Positions 11,804-24,185 of a stretch of DNA of 64,000 bases are shown piece after piece. The stretch lies in assembly GCA_033980235.1 (NCBI GenBank), contig CM067065.1, positions 26,258,836 through 26,322,835 on the forward strand, written 5' to 3'. The position numbers and the translations under genes are program-made. The first letter of the stretch is position 1; every line of letters starts with the position of its first letter. Below the pieces are notes generated by a model. That model was not told where the DNA came from. It worked only from the letters and a program-made list of their open reading frames with translations, and ran no database searches. This DNA is from Diadema setosum. Taxonomy: Eukaryota > Echinodermata > Echinoidea > Diadematoida > Diadematidae.

Positions 11804-13020
11804 GGTTTTCCCGGCCAATTTCGCACTTTTGTCAGTCCATTTGATAACAAGTTCATTCACTTTAGCGAAAATCCTCGTCACTGCACATTCTGTCATTCAA
11901 AATTGCAACTTGTTCGTTCAATTTAGCATTTCGATCAATGAAATTCGCACATGTGCCTTTCGAATTCGTAAAACGGGCATTCAAATTGGCACGTGCTCTT
12001 CAGTCATTCAAATTCGCCAGCACTGGCGGCAAATGGTATTTCAGTCATTCAGTGTCGCGTATGGGCAGTCAAATTCCAAACATGTTCATTCAAATTGGCG
12101 TAATGTTATTTCTATTTTGAAAAGGTGAAAACCGTGATTTATACGTAGTTAAATGTGAAGTTTTGTTTCATCCTCACACATATAGTAATGGTATCTTTGA
12201 TCCTTAATAATTGAAGTTTATTGTTCTTTAACGTCCCTCTTCTTTCATACATGTTATACATGCACCAGTACCATAGATTCACTTCACTTTCTTATGTCCA
12301 GTCATGGCAGCTCTCAAGAAGACAGGGAAAATATCATAGAAGCATTTGAGGGTAAAAACCTTGACAAATATATCTCTAGAGCTGATCCAAGAACTTTATT
12401 TCTAATGATGATTAACGCAATGTAGCACCCACCGAATGAAAATGATGAAACTTGCTGATGAAGGAAATAATCACGATGTGAATTGAAACCTCCTTCTTCC
12501 AATCAATGTCAAAACAAACTTAAGATTAATGTATCTGTGGATGAAATAATGCTATCGAACATTTTAAACACATACACATATTTTGAAAGTACAATTGCAA
12601 AGATGATATCACAATAAAGAATGAATACGAAAATATGAAATGTCAAGATGCTTGCAATCAATACCTATGATGAATGAAAATGAAGAAAGGAATCAAAGCA
12701 TAAACGTGTCTGCTAAATTGACTGCAGTAAATGCGAAATTGGATGCCCAATAATGAATTCGAATGAACGAGCGCAGCGTATTCGTGATCACGTTACTATA
12801 ATCATGCTAAATTGAATGAACGATTTGCGAAATGGTGCTTGTCTTACGAATTTGAACTGAAAACGTGCTGAAACGAATGATTTTAAAGGTTATTTGAATA
12901 CTGACTCCAAAATGAATTTGAATGAAAAGATTATAAAATTGAAATACCGAACATGCCATGTAGGCTAAATTGTGCTAAATTGAATGCAGTGCGAAAAGTG
13001 CGAAATTGGCCGGGAAAACC
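11804..13020. mobile_element. 1.2-kb TIR element with ATTCAAATTGGC words
   Basis: The left end GGTTTTCCCGGCCAATTTCG is mirrored at the right end (12990-13020, AAAAGTGCGAAATTGG then CCGGGAAAACC). Both ends abut tata (11800-11803 and 13021-13024), fitting a TA or TATA target duplication. The left half carries many TTCATTCAAATT(G/C)GC-like words in one orientation (11830-12110). The right half carries complements such as AATTTGAATGA and AAATTGAATG (12690-12990). There is no transposase ORF. It sits 37 bases past the donor site of the Death-domain exon, so it is probably intronic. Confidence 0.85.
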
Positions 13021-13057
13021 TATATCTTTAAACGGGTATGGCAGTGGAATGACTGAC

Positions 13058-13350
13058 CTGATGATAAATGTGTATCAGCAATCCGAACTAGCTTGGCTCT
13101 CACCAGAGCTTCTCTTAGCTCCGACTGAAGTGAAGACGGGTTCACTCTTTCACTCCACTTACGAAGCATGCTGACAGTTCCATGGTTCGTTATTAGGTCG
13201 TGCCGACTGTTGGTTTTGATAAAGTTCTGGATTTCTGCAACCTTAAAGCCCAAGGCGTTCCCGAGGTTCTCGATGTCTTCAATGCTCGAGATATCGCTGG
13301 CAATGGCTTTCATCAAGGAGTCCACTTCACCCGACTGCTCAGAAGCCACG
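13058..13350 (-). CDS. Internal exon encoding a Death-domain-like fold
   Basis: The translation (minus strand) is a roughly 95-residue helical segment. Its features are IASDISSIEDIENLGNALGF at the start, an IQNFIKTNSRHDLI stretch, TVSMLRKWSERVNPSS in the middle, and LREALVRAKLVRIADTHL at the end. This order (six amphipathic helices, a central LxxW-type helix, a closing LxxALxxAxLxxIA helix) matches Death domains, which mediate homotypic assembly in apoptotic and innate immune signalling. The exon is bounded by an acceptor ending ATTACAG (complement at 13351-13357) and a donor ATCAG|GTCAGT (13057/13058), so it is one exon of 293 nt with the rest of the gene outside what I can identify. Death-domain gene expansions are known in echinoderms and amphioxus. 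Which gene this is cannot be told. Confidence 0.7.
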
Positions 13351-13358
13351 CTGTAATA

Positions 13359-14395
13359 GATTGTTATCATGTTTGTACTTTTTGTCCTCTTTATTTGCAT
13401 GAATTCATATAAACACCGGTGCTCTAATTGTGATTCTTAAACCTGATGCAAATCATTACAACCCTGATCGATTCCTATGATGTGGGCTTATAGGGTTTTT
13501 AGTGGAAACAGCAAACGCGTTTAAATTTCAATTCCAATCTATTTTCATTTTTCTCCCAAATAGCACAAAAAGTATAATTATACAAAACATACTTTAAATG
13601 AAACTTCACCAGAATGTACATAAGTTTGTCTTGATAACACAAGGTCTGTATACATGAGTGTTAAACTATGGTCATAATGCGATAGATATGATGGGGAATG
13701 CGTAAAATCAAGCTTGTACAGCCGCAGGTCCAGTGATAAATCAGATTATGGGAAATATGAAATACAGATATTTTTAGACCATACTATAGCTGGGTAAGAC
13801 CATACGATAACGTGGGGAAAAGGTGAATGCATCAATCTGTAATATTTGGGTAGTCATGAAAATCTTCTAATAAACAAAACACACTGATCTGCAATTGTGT
13901 AATTCATGGCATGCGTGAAGTACCTCACTGCAAATTATTCTTCGTGAGCCCTACTGATTTTTTTTTTTTCGGTGACTGTCGCATGAACAACTCCTTCGGT
14001 AGTCCAGTATGTTTTTTTTTTTTTCATCGTACCATACAGTTTATACATGATCACCACGTAGGACGGTACATTTACCAAATCACTGGTTAAATGCATGAAG
14101 GTAACCCACTCACTTTACTTCATAATGATTGATGCCATGTTACATAGTTCATGAGAAACTATTCACTCTTTTTAACTCGGATTTTTTACAAACATCAAGG
14201 ATATGTAGCTTTCGATTTGCCCTGTAAAATCAAGATTTTTTTTTGTAATGATTTCTGTATAGTATTTTGAAATAGGTCACCCGTTACGTATGATTTGACA
14301 AGACAATCTGACCTATTATACATTTTTGCTTATGTAATTTTTCTTTTTATTTCTTCTTCTTCTTTGTCTTTTCATTTCATTTCTGTGTATTTTTT
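13359..14395. other. Intron or intergenic DNA, no feature seen
   Basis: Upstream (minus-strand sense) of the Death-domain exon. AT-rich with several T runs (13957-13969, 14012-14024). No further exon of the same gene could be recognised. Confidence 0.5.
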
Positions 14396-14519
14396 AATTA
14401 TTTTTTTTGCTTTTTTGTTTGTTTGTTTGTTTGTTTGTTTTGTTTTGTTTTTGTTTTTGTTTTTGTTTTTGTTTTTGTTTTTGTTTTCGTTTTTTTTTTT
14501 TTTTTTGGGGGGGGGGGGT
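14396..14519. repeat. (TTTG)n / (TTTTTG)n tract ending in poly-T and poly-G
   Basis: TTTG repeats pass into TTTTTG repeats, then T15-18 and G10. The open frames on both strands here are low-complexity artefacts. Confidence 0.9.
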
Positions 14520-14621
14520 CGGTTGGTTCAGCCGGCTTCACCTGAAAATGAAATAACGTAGGCTCGTACAATGCACAACACTGAAGCAAGAAAGTAGGCA
14601 TGAATTTATCTGCGGCCCGTA

Positions 14622-15289
14622 TGAGACCCTACATTACAAAACCAACAAAAAGTCGCCAGATATGAATTTTTAGTTGAAGGCAGGTTTTTAGAGAACAGAC
14701 TCTAAGCTTTAAAATGATGTATAATTCAATTCAAATGAATAAGCTATCTAAATACTAGAAAGAAAGCACACACTCTGGAGAAGTGTGAACTGAGAAAAAA
14801 GGGCTCTGAAGTACACGAGCTATTCAAGCGCTTAATCTTTACCAAGCTATAGCCGTGCTAGCTGTGCAATGAAATGAAACCACAGAAGCAGCAGCAATGA
14901 AGAGATTATGAGATTAAGCTGAAATTGAGCAAGTTCTTTTCCCACATTATGTCCATGATTAATGCCAACGTTTTGACGTATCCTTTCAGAACTTATTAGA
15001 CTTGAAAGTGAAGAGTGTGTAAAGGATTTCATGAAATAAATAGTGGACTGTAAGACATACCTGATCATTTTATTTTTCCCAAAAAAGAGGTTGTAGAAAA
15101 ACTGTTGAAAACACACTTTCACATTCATGTTATGATCCCAAAGTAAAAAATAATGTAGAAGAAGAATAGCTCTTTCAGGAAATATGAAAAACTCAAGATT
15201 GATGCGGTTGACCCAGGTTATCATAGTTGTTGAGTCCTCACATAAAATCGAGGGTCGCGACTTTTTGTTCGTTTTGTCATGCAGGCTCA
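14622..15289 (+). mobile_element. MITE 'C', full-length copy of the 0.7-kb MITE
   Basis: Starts TGAGACCCTACATTAC with AAAAGTCGCCAGA, ends GCGACTTTTTGTTCG...GCAGGCTCA. The interior aligns with MITE A throughout (for example TTAGACTTGAAAGTGAAGAG at about 14997-15016). Confidence 0.8.
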
Positions 15290-15383
15290 TATATACCAAT
15301 ATCCCACTAAGCTTCCAGATGGGATCAATTATGAATTTCAATATGACAAAACTTAAGTTTCTTTCACTCCAAATCTCACGACA

Positions 15384-15388
<5 letters not shown>

Positions 15389-15419
<31 letters not shown>

Positions 15420-16619
15420 ATTGCGATCGCTCTTCGTCCGGCGTCCGTCGTGCGTCGTCCGTCGTCCGTCGTGCGTCGTCCGTCGTCCGTCGTGCGTAAA
15501 CTTTTTACATTTTCATCTTCTTCTTGAGAACCCCATGACCGATTTTCACCAAACTTGGCAGGTAGCATCCCTAGGGGGATAAGATCTCAATTTGTTCAAA
15601 TGGGCACCATGGCCCACCTGGGGGGCCCCAGGGGGGCCCAAACACCCTAAAATTAAGGAATCTTTAAAAATCTTCTTCTCTAGAACCAGAAGTGATAGGG
15701 CTTAATTGATACATTGAGTAAGTACATTGATGACTGTAGTTTCAAGTTTGTTCATGGGGGAATCAGGGGTGCCCCCCTTGGGACCCAGGGGAGGGGGTGG
15801 GGAGGAGTCCTAATGTGGCCTAAATTGTACATTTTCATCTTCACTTTGAGATCGCCATGTCTGATTTTCACCAAACTTGGTAGGTAGCATCCCTAGGGGG
15901 ATAGGATCTCAATTTGTTCAAATGGGCTCCATTGCCCACCTGGGGGGTCCCTAGGGGGTCAAACCCCCTAAAATTAAGGAACCTTTAAAAATCTTCGCTA
16001 GAACCAGAAGTGATAGGGCTTAGATGATACTATGAGTTAGTACATTGATGACTGCAGTTTCAAGTTTGTTCATGGGGTTGGCGGAATCAGGAGTGCCCCC
16101 CCCCCCCCCCCCCTTAGGACCCAGGAGAGGGCTGGGGAGAAGTCTTACAATACAGTTGTAATGGAGCCTGAATTGTACATGTTCATCTTCTTCTTGAAAA
16201 CCTCAAGATGAATTTTGACCAAACTTAGCAGGTAGCATCCCTAGGGGGATAGAATCTCAATTCCTTCAAATGGGCACCATGTCCCTCTTGGGGGGGGGGG
16301 GGGGACTAGGGGGCCCACCCCCCCCCCCCACATTAAGGAATATGTAAAATCTTCTGCTGTAGAACCAGAAATGATCAAGCAAAGTTAATACCATGAGTTT
16401 GTACATGATGACTTTAGTTCCAAGTTTGTTAATTGCAGATTCAGATCCAGGACTGCCTGCCCCCCCCCCCCCCCCCCTGAGTTGAGGGGGGGGGGGGGAG
16501 GGGGAGGGATCCATATGCAGACCTAAAGTTTTCAATGTTCTCAGGTAAGAGTGTGCAAGAATGCATGGAAGGTGAAATTGCGATACTCAGGTGAGCGCGT
16601 GACCCGCGGGTCTCTTGTT
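15389..16619. mobile_element. GCTCACCTGAG element with three about 330-bp tandem units
   Basis: The left end has GCTCACCTGAGCC followed by GGCTCAAGTGAGC (a hairpin at 15390-15419) and a GTCCGTCGTGCGTC microrepeat (15440-15500). Three tandem units (about 15501-15830, 15831-16170, 16171-16500) share 'ACCAAACTTGGCAGGTAGCA', 'CCCTAGGGGGATA' and long C/G runs. The right end has CTCAGGTGAGC and then the hairpin GACCCGCGGGTC just before TCTTGTTT. I recall the same end sequences from many molluscs and other marine invertebrates. The 3' hairpin near a T-rich insertion point resembles Helentron-type ends, but that is speculation. Confidence 0.75.
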
Positions 16620-16665
16620 TTTAGAATAATTGTCCACCATTCGATGTTTCGGAAGACTCAAAGTA

Positions 16666-16696
<31 letters not shown>

Positions 16697-17591
16697 CCTT
16701 AATTACCTCTGTAAACTGATGAACTTGGCTTTACATATGTGAAAAAACAAATGTGTCTTTGTTTTACCTTTCTGTTTCTTGTTCTTGTTTTTTATTGTTT
16801 TCTTATTTGTTTGTTTGTTCTAAAGATTCTCAATACGCATTATATCCACTCCCAAGTTATCAACGTTGAGATTGCTAAGCGCATAATATGCTAGATTCGC
16901 CAAGACTTTGATGTCTGGAAAAAAAGAGGAAAAGTATAATATGTATAAATATATCAACAGTTTGTTCGCAAAACAGATAAGTCAATATTTCATGAAAATC
17001 AATCAACATAATGCTGTTATTCAAAGAATTGTGGGACCAATCTGAAGATATAATAATTTTACAACAAACCCCTACATAACTGGGATTATTTCAGTATAAA
17101 TTCAGTGTTTTGCGACAAAAACCCATAAGTCCACATTAACCAATCAGCATGTCGTATGTCTAGGGTGATTTTGTTGATTACGCTGTGTTATGCATGCTGT
17201 ACAGTAAATAATATGTTATAGGACTACGTACACGCACTATAAGGACTTCGCTATTAGCATAAGCATGCACGCTGCGTCGCAGCTACTGTGTGCTGGTCTA
17301 AATAGTCATGTATGATAGTACACTTCTACAGGCTGCCCAGGTTTTGTCCAACCCGGGACGTAAACGGGAGCGCAAGAAATAAAATATTAGATTATACCGT
17401 TAATCTATAGCAACGCAGTTTCCACACTTTCAAAACATGGTGCCCCGCTTTCCTTATTCCGAAGAGCAGCATATGTGCCGAATGGCATGAGCATTGCTGC
17501 AAAACATGAGGAAAAAGTTTCATCCAAATATTGTATACTGATTTATATTGTATCCTGATTTATTTATTTTATGTGATATTTGGTTACCATA
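16620..17591. other. Anonymous sequence with two copies of a TTTGTTCGCAAAA...ATAAGTC word
   Basis: The word occurs at about 16961-16985 and, more diverged, at 17107-17135, in the same orientation. It matches the terminal repeat of the 242-bp insertion at 56125-56366. Nothing coding was seen; (AAAAC)n lies at 16669-16696. Confidence 0.5.
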
Positions 17592-17883
17592 CTCTCAAAA
17601 AAAGAAGAGTGAAAATGTTCACTCTTGAAAGAGCGGATAACAGAAAAGAGTAAGTTTCGAGTGAAATTTGAGTTAATTTTAAGTGAAAACGTTCATTTTC
17701 ACTAATTTTGTAGTAACCTCGGGATCACTCGAAGATTTTAGAGACATCCCTTAGGTCACTCCAACATTAGTGAAAAAGAATATTATCACTCAAAATTCAC
17801 TCCAATATCAATTGAAACTCACTCTTTTCTGTTATTCACTCCTTCAAGAGTGAAGTTTTTTCACTCTTCTTTTTTTAAGAGAG
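17592..17883. mobile_element. 292-bp foldback MITE with GTGAAAATGTTCACT words
   Basis: The ends CTCTCAAAAAAAGAAGAG and CTCTTCTTTTTTTAAGAGAG are inverted repeats, flanked by TA on both sides (17590-17591 and 17884-17885). The words AGTGAA/TTCACT recur about a dozen times in both orientations, and the whole element could fold on itself. A diverged copy lies at 50664-50870. The TA duplication fits a Tc1/mariner-type origin. Confidence 0.85.
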
Positions 17884-17885
17884 TA

Positions 17886-18249
17886 AAAACGCAGTTTCCA
17901 ACATATTGAAAAAAAAAGTCTTCACGACCTCATCAATTTTGCTTGAAAAAAAAAATGAGGGAATCCTGCGGCACACAATATTTTCCCGATTGATTGCCCT
18001 TAACATGCCATTTATGTAATAATAACCATAATGTATTGTTAGCAAGGAAACGCAGTTTTCTTCACATTCGAAAAATGTCTTGCACATGTTCATCTCGATA
18101 CTAGTATTTGAGTGCGAAGCTTCGTAAGCATTGTGCTTGAAAAAGTTGGAACGTTTTCGATCCCTAATATTTTCCCGAACAATCGTCGTAATATGCTGTT
18201 ACTATGGCAACGCATTTTTTGAGCCATGACAGAATGTGACTTGCATATG
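17886..18249. other. No recognisable feature
   Basis: Short AT-rich spacer between two MITEs; 'ATATGCTGTTACTATGGCAAC' like text recurs, diverged, at about 25320-25340 beyond the split MITE. Confidence 0.4.
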
Positions 18250-18814
18250 TGACCCTGCACCTCAAAACAAACAAAGAGTCGCCAGACATGAATTTTTAGT
18301 TAAGACCATATTTTGAAAGAGCAGACTTTAAGCTTTAAATAATGTATAACTCAAATCAAATGGACTCTCCTAACCTATCTAAATATTCGAAAGAAAGCAC
18401 AAACTCAGGAAAAGCGTGAACTGAGAAAAGAGACTCTGAAGTACAGTGTCTATTCAAGCACTTAATCTTCACCAAACCGTGCTGGCTGTGCGATGAATGG
18501 GACAAAAAAAAAACAACAGGAAGTAAACCGCCAGATTAACAACAATGAAGAAATTATCAAATCAAACTGAAATTAAGCATGCCTCATTAACACATTCTGT
18601 CCATAACTAATGCCAACTTTCAAAGCAGTAGCACTATCTTTTCAAAAGTTATTAGAGTTGAGAGTGAAGAGTGTGGACCAACGGCGTAAATCCGTCCTGA
18701 GGAGTGGGGGGGGGGGGGGGGGGGGATGATTGGCGATAGTCACCATCACCACGATTACAAGCCCATAACCGGACCGGCGCAGCCCTGGGGGGGGGGGGGG
18801 GGAAAGCTTGCCCC

Positions 18815-18845
<31 letters not shown>

Positions 18846-19829
18846 ACTTTACAGGGATCAAATGTCCCACTCTTTTCCATGCAAAGTGGGAGAGAAGGGG
18901 CAGCAAAAATATGACGACTTTTTGTTCTTGTTTTTGTTTGTGTGTTTGTTTTTTCCTGTCAGCCGACTTTCGGCGGAGAATCAGACCTTAAAAGTATGAA
19001 GAATTTTTTGTTGTTGTTTCTCTTGTCTTTTGATGTTCTTTCTTCTTGACTGACAGGCGATTTGCGCCCCCCCCCCTTTCAAAAACGTAGCGCAGCCCTG
19101 AATAATGGCCAACTAAATTCAATAAAATGATAATAAGGATATCCATTTCTTGAATAACGCAGTAGATATTTTCCTGTAGCTATTAATTGTATTCTTCAAT
19201 TTTCTTGATTTAAGTCAGTGAAGCAATCATCACAGGGGCATCGTTCCGTTTTAATGATGGGGGGTATATAAGGGGAGGGACTTTGAGTTTGAATATCTGT
19301 GCGAGGGAGCGGAGCGGCCTGGGGGAGGGTGTGGGAGGGGGGTTTCCCCCTCCCATGCACAAGAGGAAAATTTGGCATTTTCAGACCTCAAATTCAGCGA
19401 TCTGGTGCACACTTTTGGTAAAATTTGGGATCTTTTTCCTATAACAAAACAAGTAAGAAAAAGAAATATTCATAGATAATTGAATGACTACATCGTGGTA
19501 TTTCAGCTCTTGCTCCGCCTGTGCGACATCACTGTGAAGACCTACTAAATAGTGGGGCCTATCACCGGCGTAGCCAGGATTTGATCTTAGGGGGAGCAGT
19601 TAGATGCGAGGGAGAGATGCGAGCGAGGGGGGAGGGTGTGTGAGAACTTTTTGCATATTGATGTTGTAAATGGTGCAATTTGATTCATTTTCTTTTGCGT
19701 GTTCTATCGACTTGAAACAGTCCAACATGTTTAAGGTAGCAGTACATTTTATGTAGATTATTATTGAAAAATTTTGCCTATAAAATGGTATCATTTATCA
19801 ATTATTACACTGAAGATCATGAACGCGAT

Positions 19830-22800
19830 CATGAATTTTGACATTGTACAGTCCAAAAGCGGCCGTTTGTATGTAGCTATATATATTTTTTTTCGCTTTG
19901 GAAATTAAGGGGGGCGCACCGGGCGCATTTGCTGGCAATTTAATATCATCAGGAGAATGACATAACGATTAAATGCGAGCGAGCGAAGCGAGCGAGCTTG
20001 AAAATTTTGACATTTTACAGTCCCCAAACTGCTTTTTGTAGCTACATTTTTTCGCTTGCAATTACTCGGCAGCCACATCAGGAGAATAGCATAGCGATTA
20101 ATGCGAACGAGCGAAGCAAGCGAGCTTGAAAATTTAGACATTGTACAGTCCCAAAACGGCAGTTTGTAGCTATATTTTTTCGCTTAACAAATTAAGGGGG
20201 GTGGGGCGCACCGGGCGCAACTGCTGGCAATTACTGGCAGCAACATCAGGAGAATGACATAAAGATTATATGCGAGCGAGCTTGAAAATTTTGACATTTC
20301 ACAGTCCAAAAACTGCCGTTTGTAGCTATATCTTTTTCGCTTTGAAAAATAAGGGGGGCGCACCGGGCGCAACTGACACATGCTGGTAATTACTCGGCAG
20401 CAACATCAGGAGAATGGCATGACGATTAAATGCGAGCGAGCGAAGCGAGCGAGCTTGAAAATTTTGATATTTTACAGTCCCAAAACTGCTTTTTGTAGCT
20501 ACATTTTTTCGCTTTGGAAATTAAGGGGGGGGGGCACCGGAAGTAACTGTTGGCAATTACTCGGCAGCAACATCAGGAGAATAGCATAGCATGGCATGAC
20601 AATTAAATGCGAGCGAGCGAAGCGAGCGAGCTTGAAAATTTTGACATTTTACAGTCCAAAAACTGCTTTTTGTAGCTATATTTTTTCGCTTTGAAAATTA
20701 AGGGGGGGGGGGGCACCGGGAGCAACTGCTGGCAATTACTCGGCAGCAACATCAGGAGAATAGCATAGCGATTAAATGCGAGCGGGCGAAGCAAGCGAGC
20801 TTGAAAATTTTGACACTGTACAGTCCCAAAACGGCAGTTTGTAGCTATATTTTTTCGCTTAGGAAATTAAGGGGGTGGGGGTGCACCGGGCGCAACTGCT
20901 GACAATTACTGGCAGCAACATCAGAAGAATGACATAAGGATTAAATGCGAGCGAGCTTGAAAATTTTGACATTTCACAGTCCCAAAACTGCCGTTTGTAG
21001 CTATATCTTTTTCGCTTTGAAAAATAAGGGGGGGGGGACGCACCGGGCGCAACTGCTGGTAATTACTCGGCAGCAACATCGGGAGAATGGCATGACGATT
21101 AAATGCGAGCGAGCGAAGCAAGTGAGCTTGAAAATTTTGACATTGTACAGTCCCAAAACGGCAGTTTGTAGCTATATTTTTTCGCTTAGGAAATGAAGGG
21201 GGTGGGGGCGCACCGGGCGCAACTGCTGGCAATTACTGGCAGCAACATCAGGAGAATGACATATCGATTAAATGCGAGCAGGGAGGTGTTTCTCTTCCCA
21301 CCTCCCTGATTCGAGCGAGCTTGAAAATTTTGACATCTTACAGTCCCCAAACTGCCGTTTGTAGCTATATTTTTTCGCTTTGAAAAATAAGGGGGGGGGG
21401 AGCACCGGGAGCAACGGCTGGCAATTACTCGGCAGCAACATCAGGAGAATAGCATAGCATGGCATGACAATTAAATGCGAGCGAGCGAAGCGAGCGAGCT
21501 TGAAAATTTTGACATTTTACAGTCTCAGAACTGCTTTTTGTAGCTACATTTTTTTTCGCTTTGAAAATTAAGGGGGGGGGGGGGCACCGGGAGCAACTGC
21601 TGGCAATTACTCGGCAGCAACATCAGGAGAATAGCATAGCGATTAAATGCGAGCGGGCGAAGCAAGCGAGCTTGAAAATTTTGACACTGTACAGTCCCAA
21701 AACGGCAGTTTGTAGCTATATTCTTTCGCTTAGGAAATTAAGGGGGGTGGGGGTACACCGGGCGCAACTGCTGACAATTACTGGCAGCAACATCAGAAGA
21801 ATGACATAAGGATTAAATGCGAGCGAGCTTGAAAATTTTGACATTTCACAGTCCCAAAACTGCCGTTTGTAGCTATATCTTTTTCGCTTTGAAAAATAAG
21901 GGGGGGGGGGGACGCACCGGGCGCAACTGCTGGTAATTACTCGGCAGCAACATCGGGAGAATGGCATGACGATTAAATGCGAGCGAGCGAAGCAAGCGAG
22001 CTTGAAAATTTTGACATTGTACAGTCCCAAAACGGCAGTTTGTAGCTATATTTTTTCGCTTAGGAAATGAAGGGGGTGGGGGCGCACCGGGCGCAACTGC
22101 TGGCAATTACTGGCAGCAACATCAGGAGAATGACATATCGATTAAATGCGAGCAGGGAGGTGTTTCTCTTCCCACCTCCCTGGATTCGAGCGAGCTTGAA
22201 AAATTTGACATCTTACAGTCCCAAAACTGCCGTTTGTAGCTATATTTTTTTTCGCTTTGAAAAATAAGGGGGGGGGGGTACCGGGAGCAACGGCTGGTAA
22301 TTACTCGGCAGCAACATCAGGAGAATAGCATAGCATGGCATGACAATTAAATGCGAGCGAGCGAAGCGAGCGAGCTTGAAAATTTTGACATTTTACAGTC
22401 CCAGAACTGCTTTTTGTAGCTACATTTTTTTCGCTTTGAAAATTAAGGGGGGGGGGGGGGCGCCGGGAGCAACTGCTGGCAATTACTCGGCAGCAACATC
22501 AGGAGAATAGCATAGCGATTAAATGCGAGCGACCGAAGCAAGCGAGCTTGAAAATTTTGACACTGTACAGTCCCAAAACGGCAGTTTGTAGCTATATTTT
22601 TTCGCTTAGGAAATTAAGGGGGGTGGGGGTGCACCGGGCGCAACTGCTGACAGTTACTGGCAGCAACATCAGAAGAATGACATAAGGATTAAATGCGAGC
22701 GAGCTTGAAAATTTTGACATTTCACAGTCCCAAAACTGCCGTTTGTAGCTATATCTTTTTCGCTTTGAAAAACAAGGGGGGCGCACCGGGCGCAACTGAC

Positions 22801-23345
22801 ACATGCTGGTAATTACTCGGCAGCAACATCAGGAGAATGGCATGACGATTAAATGCGAGCGAGCGAAGCGAGCGGGCTTGAAAATTTTGACATTTTACAG
22901 TCCCAAAACTGCTTTTTGTAGCTACATTTTTTTTTCGCTTTGAAAATTAAGGGGGGGGGGCACCGGGAGCAACTGCTGGCAGTTACTGGCAGCAACATCA
23001 GGAGAATGACATATCGATTAAATGCGAGCAGGGAGGTGTTTCTCTTCCCACCTCCCTGATTCGAGCGAGCTTGAAAATTTTGACATCTTACAGTCCCCAA
23101 ACTGCCGTTTGTAGCTATATTTTTTTCACTTTGAAAAATAAGGGGGGGGGGGGCGCACCGGGCGCAACTGCTGGCAATTACCCGGCAGCAACATCAGGAG
23201 AATGGCATGACGATTCAATGCGAGCGAGCTTGAAATTTTGACATTTTACAGTCCAAAAACTGCCGTTTGTAGCTGTACTTTTTTCGCTTTGGAAATTAAG
23301 GGATGGTGGCGCACCGGGCGCAACTGCTGGTAATTACTGGCAGCA
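19830..23345. repeat. Satellite array with a five-monomer higher-order unit of about 873 bp
   Basis: About 21 monomers of 155-196 bp are marked by GCTTGAAAATTTTGACA, ACAGTCC(C/A)AAAAC, TTTGTAGCTA, a G run, GCACCGGG and GGCAGCAACATCAGGAGAA. Monomer spacings from 20630 repeat in the order 172, 155, 169, 195, 179, giving periods of 868-880 bp over about three higher-order units. Once per unit there is an extra hairpin, GGGAGGTG...CACCTCCC (21282, 22153, 23031). Most monomers contain GCGAGCGAGCGAAGCGAGCG runs. Confidence 0.9.
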
Positions 23346-24180
23346 ACAAATATCTCGTAAACACATTTATGATGTAATCTGGGGAAATTTCAATCCCAGA
23401 AGTGTATAAAACTTTTCGTACTATTCTGGCAAACTGTTGATAATGTCTTGCCTTTTCTGTGGGATTGTTTAATTAGGGATTAAAGAATCCATTTTTCTGT
23501 TCGTGAGATGAATGTTGTATATCAGTAAAATTGGCTGCGAATAAACTTGTCTTATTAATCTATTGATGTATGTTTGTTAACAGGTGAACTTTCTAGTGCT
23601 TTTTGCACATCTCCCATGAAAACAAAAAGAAATCTGGTTAATAGGTCTGAACCATTAATCTAAAGCAATGTTCATTAGACTAAAGGAGGCACTTGCATAT
23701 GGCAAAATATGGGAATCGACACGCGTTCCTTTTGTTTTTTTCTGGAGGCAAACGAATTATACTAACTGAGCAAAATCACTGCCAATATGGAGAGGGTAAA
23801 TGTGTTGCAATTCCTACGACTGAAACTCGTACAAGGCTGTTTACGAACTCGTTTGTTATCTAAAATTTTAGATCTTTGGGTAATTCATGCGGAGCTCGAC
23901 GTGAGTCGTATCGCGCTCGGCATGGTGCACTCGTTCACGCCTACGTCGATGGCCCTACAGACTGTGTTGCATCAAGGAGGTGGGATAGAGTACCTCCCTG
24001 GTTGCATGCAGCTGCTTGCCATCTGGTTGTGTGGCTATATACCAGTAGTTCAACATCCGAAGCATGCATTACGGTCGATATTGCTCTACATGCATTGGCG
24101 TGCGAGAGAAGTACGCGAGCGCTGCTAGCACTGTTCAGCAGTATGCTCTCGTCACGAGGCGGGCGTGCGAACGTCATGGC
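23346..24180. other. hAT-like element interior, GC-richer at 23880-24180, no supported gene
   Basis: Two overlapping plus-strand frames are open (23787-24128 and 23876-24397), but neither translation resembles a known protein. Base composition shifts toward CpG-rich here. Confidence 0.45.
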
Positions 24181-24185
24181 TCATG

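Noticed and set aside
16266..16535. Proline/glycine-rich ORF
   Set aside because: Reads through C and G homopolymer runs.
18642..18999. Several proline-rich ORFs
   Set aside because: Product of C and G runs in the hAT-like element.
19905..23100. Family of similar 65-105-codon ORFs (KMSKFSSSLASL, SYKRQF)
   Set aside because: They arise from satellite monomers and repeat in step with the array.
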